DNA from: Chloroflexia bacterium
GTDB lineage: Bacteria; Chloroflexota; Chloroflexia; Thermomicrobiales; CFX8
NCBI GenBank assembly: GCA_030431755.1
Contig: JAUIIK010000044.1
Span: 1-35,568, forward strand
Direction: 5' to 3'
DNA length: 35,568 nt
Under the pieces are notes generated by a model, which had not been told where the DNA came from, made no database searches, and saw only the letters and a program-made list of their open reading frames with translations. The position numbers and the translations under genes are program-made. The first letter of the stretch is position 1. Every line of letters starts with the position of its first letter. This document shows positions 16,446 to 25,000 of this stretch, piece by piece.

Positions 16446-16650
16446 GCAGACCGGTTGCAGAAGCCGTATGAGGCGGACAGCGAGTGGATGGCGTGTGGAA
16501 GGTGAGCGGAAGCCGGAGCGCGGAGTCAGAGGCGTCGGATCAGACCGGCGCGGAGGCGATGCAATAAGAGCGAAGGTGGAAGCTCATCGGAAGCAGGTCG
16601 GAAGCTCGCACTAACAAGTCCAAGTCGTGCGGCTCCTCCAGCCGGTCTGT
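16446..16650 (+). ncRNA. Candidate structured RNA element, copy 4
   Basis: The core 16451-16645 is 195 nt. CCGGUUGCAG-A-AGCCGUAUGA pairs with UCGUGCGGCU-C-CUCCAGCCGG. The A.C mismatch is kept, and there is one extra C.C mismatch. The helix extends outward by GCAGA/UCUGU (16446-16450 with 16646-16650), a sequence different from the outer pairs of copies 2 and 3. The interior is purine-rich with repeated GGAAGC/GGAGC motifs and little similarity to the other copies. It ends 53-57 nt before GTG 16703 of the large Tat gene and sits directly after a strong promoter, which suggests a cis-acting leader. Confidence 0.6.
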
Positions 16651-16702
16651 CTATTTCTGAAGCCTGTACAGCTCGGGCGGGAAAGCAACAGGGGAACGCA
16701 CA

Positions 16703-17974
16703 GTGGAACGCAAACTCGATCGTCGGACACTTCTCAAGGGCTCCGCTGCGATTCTCGGTGGCGCAGCTGCGTCACTCTCGACCGGCCTGAGCGCATTCGC
16801 CGAACTCGGCAACTTCCAGTCAACACCGCAGGGCCAGACAACGCTGACCTGGTACGCGCTCGACCCCGAGTGGGGCGTCGGCCTCGATGGCTGCCCGATC
16901 GATCCAGCCGCCGTCCACCAGTCGACTCACGCGTGCCATGCCTGCAACTCCTGCCATCACCACGCCGAGAACAAGCTCTTCCCATCAATGACAGCCGCCG
17001 ATCAGAATCGCGCCCACGTTGGCTGCAAGTGCCTCGTCGTCGAGGGCGGCGAGCTGCCGGTAGAGACATGGGAAGTGCTCTTCGGCGCGCAGGACAACAT
17101 TGAGCGCGAGCAGGTCGACCGCCGCTGGGACTGGGTTGCCGATGCCCTGGCCGGCGAGCCTGAGCCAGCAGAGTACGCCTTCGACAATCCCGCATTCCTG
17201 CGCGTCTGGGAGCGCACCGATCTCCCGGTGCGCGAAGGCGTCGTCTCGCGCTCGTGGCTCTGGACCGACGGCCTGCCATTTACCGGCGGGTTGAGCGAGG
17301 ATTACGAAGAGGGGCCGTTTGGCCAGCGGCTCGTCCAGTACTGCGACAAAGCCCGCATGGAGATCACCGATCCGAACGCCGACGCCAGTTCGATCTGGTA
17401 CGTCACCAACGGACTGCTCGTCGTCGAGCTGATCACCGGCAGGATGCAGGTCGGCCACAACGCCTTCATCGACCGCGAGCCGGCCGTCGTCAACACAGCC
17501 GGAGACCCGGACGACGAGGACGGCCCGACCTACGCAACCTTTGGAGCGGTGCTCGACGCCGCGCCGCTGCCGGTGGGTTCGGTCATATCGCAGGGTATCA
17601 ACCGGGCCGGCAGTGTTGCCACGGATGTGCAAGCGTTCATTGACGAGGGCGTCAGCGTCGGCTACACGGACGAAGTCACGAACCACAGCATCGCCGCGCC
17701 ATTCTGGGATTTCATGAACTCCAGCGGTCCGGTCTATCAGGATGGTGAGTACATCGAGGCGCAGCTCTTCCTTGACCCGTTCTTCGCAACGGGCCGGCCA
17801 ATCGCCGAGCCATACTGGGCGCAGGTCCGGGTTGCCGGTGTACAGCAGTTCGTTCTGATCCAGTGCTTCGAACGCCGGGTGCTGACCTACACGCCGCAGA
17901 ACGACCCCAACTGGCGTGTCGAAGCCGGCAACGTCGGCCGCCATTACTACGCCTGGCGCTACGGCGCGGAATAG
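16703..17974 (+). CDS. Tat-exported Cys/His-rich protein with Chloroflexota secreted C-terminal domain
   Basis: 423 residues from GTG 16703 (AGGGGA upstream). The twin-arginine signal is DRRTLLKGSAAILGG with cleavage expected after about residue 33. Residues 64-110 are Cys/His-rich: Cys64, then HACHACNSCHHHAENKLF (Cys78, Cys81, Cys84, His85) and NRAHVGCKC (His105, Cys108, Cys110). C-N-S-C-H fits the CXXCH haem c motif, but Tat export of a c-type cytochrome would be unusual, so a Zn or Fe site is equally possible. The region 84-145 is homologous to the small Tat protein at 15148. Residues about 160-423 resemble a secreted-protein domain seen in Chloroflexota (LVQYCDKARMEITD, and FERRVLTYTPQNDPNW with VGRHYYAWRYG). 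Function unknown. Confidence 0.8.
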   Translation: MERKLDRRTLLKGSAAILGGAAASLSTGLSAFAELGNFQSTPQGQTTLTWYALDPEWGVGLDGCPIDPAAVHQSTHACHACNSCHHHAENKLFPSMTAADQNRAHVGCKCLVVEGGELPVETWEVLFGAQDNIEREQVDRRWDWVADALAGEPEPAEYAFDNPAFLRVWERTDLPVREGVVSRSWLWTDGLPFTGGLSEDYEEGPFGQRLVQYCDKARMEITDPNADASSIWYVTNGLLVVELITGRMQVGHNAFIDREPAVVNTAGDPDDEDGPTYATFGAVLDAAPLPVGSVISQGINRAGSVATDVQAFIDEGVSVGYTDEVTNHSIAAPFWDFMNSSGPVYQDGEYIEAQLFLDPFFATGRPIAEPYWAQVRVAGVQQFVLIQCFERRVLTYTPQNDPNWRVEAGNVGRHYYAWRYGAE

Positions 17975-18009
17975 CGCCGGTTGAATCTGGCCAAGCAGAC
18001 AACGCATTC

Positions 18010-18081
18010 GTAGGGCCGGGGCTCGTCCCCGGCCGGCGCACGCGAGCCAAAGATGCGGCCGGGGACGAGCCCCGGCCCTAC
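18010..18081. repeat. Perfect 26-bp inverted repeat between convergent genes
   Basis: The left arm 18010-18035 (GTAGGGCCGGGGCTCGTCCC...) and right arm 18056-18081 are perfect reverse complements around a 20-nt loop. It lies between the stops of the large Tat gene and the phosphodiesterase. It could act as a bidirectional terminator, but the exact 26-bp identity suggests a recently acquired dispersed palindromic element. I recall similar GGCCGGGGCTCGTCCCCGGCC repeats in other high-GC genomes. Confidence 0.8.
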
Positions 18082-18111
18082 ACGTCGACCGGTACTCTCA
18101 TCCTAGCCAAA

Positions 18112-19554
18112 TCAACTGAATTGCGGCATGTCCCGTTGGGTCGAGCTATGGATGTAGGTCGTGCTCCCGACGCGGTGTAGCTGCACGCGTGCATCGCCGC
18201 TCGTGTCGCGCAAGATTTCCGCGGCGACGATCGGACCTGACGCATCCGACGCTCGCAGTGCCTCGTGCAGCACCCGGCCATCGAGATCGTTTGGAATCGG
18301 CAAGTCGAGCAGCTGGAGCACGGTTGGCAGGATATCGGTCGCGCCAGCGGGCGTCGTCGGGGTGACTCCGGCGCGGAAGCTCGGACCGTGCGCGATAGCG
18401 AACCCGTGCATGTCCCACGGCGACAGCGTCCCATGCGACGCGACGAGTGCCGAATCCCCCGCCAATGAGACACTGTGTCCGGGCACTCCGAACTGATTCT
18501 CACGCTCCGTCCAACGCGTTGCGACGGCCAGAAGCGGCGCCCGAACGTTCGACCGACCATTCCAGAGATCCCGCAACGGAACGGTTCCAGGTGCGGTCGC
18601 GAGTTCAGGCTGCCCGGTCAGCACGACATCTACCCATGGTTGCGCTACCAGCCAGGCAATCAAGGCTCCGGTTGCGTCCGGTATCGCTGGTGGGCTTGCC
18701 GCGTAGATGAACTCGCCCGTTGCTGAGAACTCCGCCATCGAGACGCCGGTCTCGTCTGCCGCCTGATCGAGATATGCGCCAAGCGTCGCACCGTGCTCCA
18801 GCGTCGTGTGCCCGTGGTCCGACAGCACAAACAGGTCAACGCTCTCCCGCAACCCGCTGCGCTCCAGGGCAGCCAGCACCTGGCCGATGCACTGGTCGAT
18901 CCCGCGCAGCACCGCGATGGACCCCGCCGAACCAACCCCGGTGTAGTGCAGCGCATGGTCCAACTCGTCGATCCAGAGAACGATGACTCGCTTGAGCGGA
19001 TCATCGAGAAAGCACTCGGTCACTGCTCGGGTGACATAGCGGGCGCGCTCGAGCTCGATGAAGTCCCCGAGGCGCGCCGGCACTGGCCCGAGCCGCTCAC
19101 GTAGAGCGCCTGCCGTCGGACTGCCGTAGGTTGTGTTCAGATTCACGCTGTGGTCGCGTTGACGCGGGTTCCAGAGCATGCCGACCCCGCCGCTGCTGCT
19201 CGCGGCCACCGCCAGCCGTTCGCCACGCGCATGTAGCAAGTCGCCCAGCGATGGAACCAACAATGTATCGCCGCTTTCGCCGCCGAGGTCGACGAGCTGC
19301 CGCCAATTCGACGTGTCGACGACCTTGCCGCGATCCTCCATCAAGTTGCCGATGAGGCCATGCCGCCCCGGCGTCGTCCCAGTCGTCATCGTGGCCATCA
19401 CCGCGCGGGTATGCGGCGGGTAGATCGAGTGAAAGTCGGCGAACCGCACACCATCCACGGCTAGTCCGGCAACGACCGGCATGAGATCAGGGTCGAATTG
19501 ATCGGGGCGCAAGCCGTCGATGCCGATGATGAGCACTCGTCGTAGATCCGCCAC
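18112..19554 (-). CDS. Type I phosphodiesterase / nucleotide pyrophosphatase-like (alkaline phosphatase superfamily)
   Basis: 480 residues, no signal peptide. The metal-site signatures are in order: VLIIGIDGLRPDQFD (Asp13), SIYPPHTRAVMATMTTG with the probable nucleophile Thr49, VLWIDELDHALHYTG, LFVLSDHGHTTLEHG and a C-terminal MHGFAIAHGPSF. These define a two-zinc phosphodiesterase/phosphatase. The substrate is unknown; homologues act on nucleotides, phospholipid head groups or phosphonates. It is transcribed divergently from a phosphonatase-like HAD gene, which weakly supports phosphonate or phosphoester chemistry. Confidence 0.88.
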   Translation of the reverse strand: MADLRRVLIIGIDGLRPDQFDPDLMPVVAGLAVDGVRFADFHSIYPPHTRAVMATMTTGTTPGRHGLIGNLMEDRGKVVDTSNWRQLVDLGGESGDTLLVPSLGDLLHARGERLAVAASSSGGVGMLWNPRQRDHSVNLNTTYGSPTAGALRERLGPVPARLGDFIELERARYVTRAVTECFLDDPLKRVIVLWIDELDHALHYTGVGSAGSIAVLRGIDQCIGQVLAALERSGLRESVDLFVLSDHGHTTLEHGATLGAYLDQAADETGVSMAEFSATGEFIYAASPPAIPDATGALIAWLVAQPWVDVVLTGQPELATAPGTVPLRDLWNGRSNVRAPLLAVATRWTERENQFGVPGHSVSLAGDSALVASHGTLSPWDMHGFAIAHGPSFRAGVTPTTPAGATDILPTVLQLLDLPIPNDLDGRVLHEALRASDASGPIVAAEILRDTSGDARVQLHRVGSTTYIHSSTQRDMPQFS

Positions 19555-19647
19555 AGACTGCTCGCTTCCCCATGAACTCGCTCTGGATGCTAGTAATAGC
19601 GTGAATGATGATCGAAGAACAGCTTGCGACCGAGAGTGACGGAGACA

Positions 19648-20322
19648 ATGACCCCACAGCTACTGGTATCAGACTTTGCCGGGACGACCTTCCGCGACGA
19701 CGGCGCGGTGATCGCCGCCTACCAATCCGCGCTGACCCGCTTCGACCTGCCCTTCACCGACGCCGAGCTGACCGAACGTCGAGGCGCGAGCAAGCTGGCG
19801 GTGGTGACCGAGTTTGCTGCCCGCAAGCACCCGGAATCTGAAGTCGACGCGGTTGCCAGAGAGGCGCTCGAGGCCTTTCAAGCGGCGCTCATCGACGCCT
19901 ACGAGTCAGGCCCCGTCGCCGAGGTTGACGGAGCCGAGGCGGCGATTCGCCAGCTCCAGGAACTCGGCTGCCAGGTCGCCTTGACGACCGGCTTTCCCCG
20001 CCCGCTCGTCGATCTACTGCTCGACCGGCTCGGCTGGACCGAGCTCTTCGCGTTGACGCTCTCCGGCGACGACGTTGACGCGAGCCGCCCCGCGCCCTTC
20101 ATGATCTACCGGGCAATGCTGGATCTGAACGTTCCGGATGTGCGGCAGGTCGCAGTGATCGGCGACACGCCGCTCGACCTCCAGGCGGGCATGAACGCCG
20201 GCGCCGGCTGGGTCATCGGCGTCCTCAGCGGCGCGCACGGCATCGAGACGCTCGGCATCACCCGGCATACGCATATCGTGCCGTCCGTCGCCTGCCTGCC
20301 GGAACTCTTCGCAGCAGACTGA
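19648..20322 (+). CDS. HAD hydrolase, phosphonatase-like
   Basis: 224 residues from ATG 19648 (GGAG just upstream; TTG 19624 in the same frame is less likely). HAD motif I is LLVSDFAGTTFRDDG with nucleophile Asp9 and the AGTT typical of phosphonoacetaldehyde-hydrolase relatives. Motif II is VALTTGFPR. The motif III region is SRPAPFMIYRAM, with Arg where a Lys is common. Motif IV is VAVIGDTPLDLQAGMNAGAG. It resembles the PhnX-like subfamily whose substrate is not firmly known. A DapA-family lyase follows 90 bp downstream in the same direction and may be co-transcribed. Confidence 0.85.
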   Translation: MTPQLLVSDFAGTTFRDDGAVIAAYQSALTRFDLPFTDAELTERRGASKLAVVTEFAARKHPESEVDAVAREALEAFQAALIDAYESGPVAEVDGAEAAIRQLQELGCQVALTTGFPRPLVDLLLDRLGWTELFALTLSGDDVDASRPAPFMIYRAMLDLNVPDVRQVAVIGDTPLDLQAGMNAGAGWVIGVLSGAHGIETLGITRHTHIVPSVACLPELFAAD

Positions 20323-20412
20323 GCGGCGCGGCACTTCCAAGTCCGGGACGCTTCCGCTAGGATGGGTGTACTGGACTCGACGCACTACCAGACCTTCGCG
20401 GAGGAGAGAGAC

Positions 20413-21324
20413 ATGGCGCGTTTTCATGGTATCTGGCCGGCGATGCCGAGCCCGCTGACCGAGGATTTCGAAGTCGATGTTGAGGGCACTCACAACGTCG
20501 TCAACTGGCTGATCGAGAGCGGCGTCCACGGCATCTCGGCGCTCGGTTCAACCGGCGAGTGCGCCGGGCTGAGCAAGCAGCAGCGCCGCGACCTGCTCAA
20601 GGCGACGATCGACGCCGCCGACGGCCGGGTTCCGGTGATGGGCGGCGCAAACGGCACGCATTTCGCCGACGTCGTCGCGGATCTCGAAATGTGCGGCGAG
20701 GTTGGAGCCGTCGGCGCGCTAACGCCGCCGCCCTTCTACTACCCGCTCGAAACGCGCGGCGTCATCGACTGGTTTACCCAGCTAGCCGACGCCAGCCCTG
20801 TCCCGATCTTTCTCTATCACATCCCCCGCATGACCAAGGTCGCCATCGCCGTTGAGGCGGTCGAAGAGCTGGCCCGCCACAACAACATCGTCGGGCTGAA
20901 GGATAGCGACGGCCAGCTGGCCTACTTCGAGGAGGTCGCCCGGGTCGGCAACGAGGTCGACGACTTCAGCGCCTTCACCGGCAGCGACGCGATGATCTAC
21001 CCGGCCCTCTGCGTTGGCGGCCACGGCATCATCGGCGCCCACGTCAACGTCCTGCCCGCCGTCGAGCGCGTCATCTACGACGCCTTCCAGGCCGGCGACC
21101 ATGCCAAGGCGCTGGACAACCAGCGTGAGCTCGTCCGCACCGGCCAGGTGCCGCGCGTCGGCAACTTCCCGGCCGGCATCAAGGGCTCCCTCGCCGCCCG
21201 CGGTCTCTGCGGCCCCACCATGACCCGCCCGATCCCGAGCCTCACTGCCTCCGAAGTCGCCACCCTCAAGGACGCCATGACCGAGAGCGGCATCCTCGAA
21301 CGCGAGGCCGTCCCGGCGGACTAG
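20413..21324 (+). CDS. Dihydrodipicolinate synthase / N-acetylneuraminate lyase family protein
   Basis: 303 residues from ATG 20413 (GAGGAGAGAG upstream). It is a class I aldolase barrel: ISALGSTGECAGLS (pyruvate carboxylate-binding GSTGE at 45-49), PIFLYHIPRM with catalytic Tyr135, and IVGLKDSDGQ with Schiff-base Lys163, then FTGSDAMIYPALCVGGHGII. The family adds or removes pyruvate (or a related 2-oxoacid) to aldehydes. No other lysine-biosynthesis gene is present, and the neighbour is a HAD hydrolase, so a catabolic aldolase/lyase role is more likely than DapA itself. Confidence 0.87.
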   Translation: MARFHGIWPAMPSPLTEDFEVDVEGTHNVVNWLIESGVHGISALGSTGECAGLSKQQRRDLLKATIDAADGRVPVMGGANGTHFADVVADLEMCGEVGAVGALTPPPFYYPLETRGVIDWFTQLADASPVPIFLYHIPRMTKVAIAVEAVEELARHNNIVGLKDSDGQLAYFEEVARVGNEVDDFSAFTGSDAMIYPALCVGGHGIIGAHVNVLPAVERVIYDAFQAGDHAKALDNQRELVRTGQVPRVGNFPAGIKGSLAARGLCGPTMTRPIPSLTASEVATLKDAMTESGILEREAVPAD

Positions 21325-21329
21325 GACGG

Positions 21330-21453
21330 CCCTCATCCCCATAACCCCCTTCTCCCAATCCTAGGAGAAGGGGGAACCGATCCAGGCGACGACTTCAATG
21401 CCACCAGTATCACTCCCCTCTCCCAGCATTGGGAGAGGGGCTGGGGGTGAGGG
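21330..21453. repeat. Compound inverted-repeat element (CTCATCCCC...GGGTGAG type)
   Basis: Two nested perfect hairpins: CCCCCTTCTCC (21345-21355) with GGAGAAGGGGG (21364-21374), and CCCCTCTCCC (21415-21424) with GGGAGAGGGG (21431-21440). They are bracketed by GCCCTCATCCCC near 21330 and GGGGGTGAGGGC ending at 21453. This arrangement resembles the mobile palindromic intergenic repeats common in high-GC bacteria. It lies between the DapA-like gene and the ECF sigma gene and may also terminate transcription. Confidence 0.7.
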
Positions 21454-21543
21454 CTTCCCCGCTTCCTACAACCTGCAAACTCCACCCAATCCCTCGTTAC
21501 GTCCACCCTCCGCTATCGTTCAGGTTCGTAGAAGGGTGGTGTC

Positions 21544-22092
21544 ATGGCAGGGGATGTGCTCGTGCAACGGGCCAAGCAGGGCGATCGAGCGGCCCTCGAT
21601 GCCCTCTGCCAGCGCGAGTGGAAACCTGTCTATGCCATCGCCTATCGCGCCCTTCGCAATGTCTCCGAGGCGCAGGATCTGACGCAAGAGGTCTTCCTGC
21701 GGGCGTTGCGTTCGCTGCCGCGTTACGAAGAGACCGGCGCGCCATTTCGCGCCTACCTGGCGACCATCGCCCGCAATTTGATTCGCGACCGCTGGCGCAA
21801 GCACCGACCCCAGATCGTCGAGCTCGATCTCGCCGCGACGCTCCCGGACACGACCGACCTGCCCGAGGATCGCGCGCTCCAGAACGTCGATCGCGACAAT
21901 TTGCGGCGGGCGTTGCGCTTGCTTTCTGACGACCACCAGCTTGTGCTCCGGCTCCGCATCAACGACGGCCTGAGCGCCGCCGAAGCGGGTCAGGTCATGG
22001 GCCGCAGCCCGTCCGCCATCCGCCAGCTCCAGTACCGCGCCATGCTCGCCCTGCGGGCACACGTCATCGAGGAGAAGGAGAGCCGCACATGA
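21544..22092 (+). CDS. ECF-type RNA polymerase sigma factor
   Basis: 182 residues. Region 2 is ALCQREWKPVYAIAYRALRN, then EAQDLTQEVFLRALRSLPRY (-10 recognition helix) and FRAYLATIARNLIRDRWRKH. Region 4 is LRRALRLLSDDHQLVLRLRI followed by a helix-turn-helix, LSAAEAGQVMGRSPSAIRQL, for the -35. The stop overlaps the next start by 4 bp (ATGA, 22089-22092), the usual coupling of an ECF sigma to its anti-sigma partner. Confidence 0.95.
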   Translation: MAGDVLVQRAKQGDRAALDALCQREWKPVYAIAYRALRNVSEAQDLTQEVFLRALRSLPRYEETGAPFRAYLATIARNLIRDRWRKHRPQIVELDLAATLPDTTDLPEDRALQNVDRDNLRRALRLLSDDHQLVLRLRINDGLSAAEAGQVMGRSPSAIRQLQYRAMLALRAHVIEEKESRT

Positions 22093-25000
22093 CCGGTTCG
22101 TCACAACCGAACCCGCCAATCGAAGAGCGTCTCGACCAACTACTCGACGACATGTCCACCGGCATCAACGCTCGCGAAACCAAAGATCCAGAATTCTCCG
22201 ACTTCACCATGCTGGCCACGGCCATCAAGAGCGATGACGACGTTGACTGGCCGGAGGCTTCATTTCCTGCCCATCTGGCGGATGCTCTCTATGCCGAACT
22301 CGGCTCGCCGGCCGTCTCCACGCCGAACGGCCATGCCCCGGCACTCCCGTGGGACGAAGCAGCAAGCGACTCACCACGCGCCGGGACTCTCCCACAACCG
22401 GTGCCCCAGATGCCGGCGCTCGTCGACAAACGCGGCTGGCCTGGCACACGCCGCATCCTCGGGATCGCTGCCGCCATAGCGGGATTTGGGCTCCTGACGC
22501 TGGTGCTCATCGCCATCTTCCGAGGCTTCGAGGACGACAGCGCGCCCGCGCTCGGTGGCAGCGAGGAGCGCCACCCACAGCAGCTCGCGGTGACGATGCA
22601 GACCGAGCCACTCAACGGCAACCCCGACATCTTCCTCGTCAGCCTCGACGGCTCCGAGCCGGTCAACCTGACCAACCACCCCGCCAACGACGCCTTCCCT
22701 GCCTGGTCGCCCGACGGTAGTCTCGTCGCCTTCGTCAGCGACCGCAGCGGCGCCGACGCACTCTATTTCATGAACGCCGATGGCGGCGACTTGACAGAGC
22801 TATACGGACCATCCGAGGATGACGACTTACACCTCCGGAATCCCGTCTGGTCACCCGATGGAGACCTGATCGCACTCACCCAGCTTGACCGAGGCGACGT
22901 TCCCGGCGGATCACCAAGCCGCGTGGTGGTCATTGATGTCAAGGACGGCGCACAGTACGTGATCGATCTCGTCGACGGTTACGCAGCCCCTGGATTCGAC
23001 CAACAACTCACCTGGTCACCGGATAGCCGCTGGCTGATCTTCGAAGCCTTCTCTGATGATGATTCCCAACTCTTTGTGTCAGATGTCGATACAGCGCCAT
23101 CGGATCGCAGAGGCCTTCAAGTCACTGATCGCATCACCGGCAGCGCTGCCGGGTGGTCTAACAACGATGAGGTCGCGATCACCGACGGCAGTGAAATCAG
23201 AATCGTAGGCTTTGACTCCGAGACCGGTGCATTCGTCGAACGGCGCCGGATAGGCACCGAAACGGCCGGTACCGTTAGCAGCCCCTCCTGGTCGCCAGAT
23301 GGCTCGCATGTCGCAGTCACAGCCGGCGATTTTGGCGGCCACTCCGTCTGGATCGTGAACATAGATGATTCCATCCTGACGGAGATTCCCGGTTCAACCA
23401 CCGGCGTTTATCCAGTCTGGTCCGACGCTGGCCAACTCGCCTATCTGCGGGCCGGAATGGTCTTCTCCGCCGAGTCGACCGGCTACGAACTCACCGTCTA
23501 CGACCCTGAGTCCGCCTCCGTAACGCACCAGATCGACACCGGCGTCAGCGGCCCGCTCATGAGCCCGCCTGCCTGGCGACCAGGTGGAACGACGACAATG
23601 CCCGACCAAGCTGCGGAGCCGACGCCAACGGAGATCCCGGCAACGCCGCCAGCCGTCGCAACCGCTACCGCAATCGCAAACCAGGAACTCGTGCCACCGC
23701 AAGCCGATCTACAGGTTGGCGCCAACACCATCGAAGGCAAACTCGGCAGCTATTCCTGGCAATTCAGCGACCCAATCCAGACGACGAGCAGCGTCGTGTA
23801 CCGGCACATGCCCATCTTCATCGACGCGGCCTCGGTCAATCTGGATTCGGCACTCTCAATCCTCATTCATGGCGATGAATATAGCCGCCCACCAAACTAT
23901 GTAGAGATGCGTATCCACCAGATCGCCGGGGTAGTGGTGGCTCCAGGCGGGTCTCCTGACACCTTACCCGGCTCGCTCGCCTACCGTTTAGAAATGCGCC
24001 AAGAGCCGGTTGCCACGTTGACCGCAGACGATCCGACGCGACCGGAGTTCGAACCCGATCTGCCTCTGGGGAACTACGTGCTCTTCGTCGAGGCTAGTTG
24101 GGGTCCACACCCGCAAACTGGCCGTGAGATCTTTGTCACCTGGATCTTTGAGGTCACCGACGGTACTCGAATCCCGCCTGTTACCGCGCCCGCATTGGTC
24201 ATCAAACCCGTCAGCCTCTCGTGCCAGGAATCGGTGACTTGGGCTACAGCGAACTTGCCCGCAAACAGCGCTGCATCCCTCCTGGCGCACGAGGCGGGTA
24301 GCGACGCCTATTGGACGGTCATTGACGAGATGACGACGGGCCCAAATGGTGAACTCAGTGGCGAGCTATCGATGTCAATGATCTATCCAGGCTGCGATAC
24401 CGACGCAGACACCTCGGAGGGTATCAACATTGAAGTCGTGCTCGTGGTGCGACATGCAGACACAAACGACGTGATTGCTCGCGCAACGACCGAGTTGCGG
24501 TTGATTGGTCGGCCAAATCTTATCGACCAGGCGCCGGACTCTAATCCAGCCGCGATCAAGGCAATCGCGCAGGCCCGTGCGTTTCTCAACGACAGTGAAG
24601 CAGCGTTCTCCATTGATTCTATCGACACGGTAGATGACCAAACCACGGTAGTTCTTAGCCGTCCGGTCGCTGGTCGCGGGGACGATACGCAGTTCCGAGA
24701 TCTGTTCATTGTCGACGCTACCAACGATCAGTTGTTTGTCGCGGAGCTGTACAACAACACGACACTTGCCAAACCGCCTCAGCGCATCGAGGAAGCGGAA
24801 GCCCAGCGCATCGCCGAGGAGTTCTTGCAGCAGCACTACCCCGATTACACCGCACTATCACGATTCGTTCCGCCAGATACCATCGTCATTGCCTTCTCCG
24901 ATGAACGCTACGACGTCACCTGGGGCAAGCAAGTGCAGGGTGTCTGGCTACCAACAACCGTGAAGGTCGGCGTCGATCTGGATACCGGTCTAGTAGTGAG

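Noticed and set aside
16451-16645. Group II intron domain V resemblance (AGCCGUAUGAGG and GUGCGGCUC)
   Set aside because: The two strands are about 170 nt apart rather than forming a 34-nt hairpin, and there is no reverse transcriptase or other intron domain in the window.
14820-16650. CRISPR-like array of the repeated terminal motif
   Set aside because: The motif occurs as inverted pairs 190-290 nt apart, not as short direct repeats with uniform spacers, and there are no cas genes.
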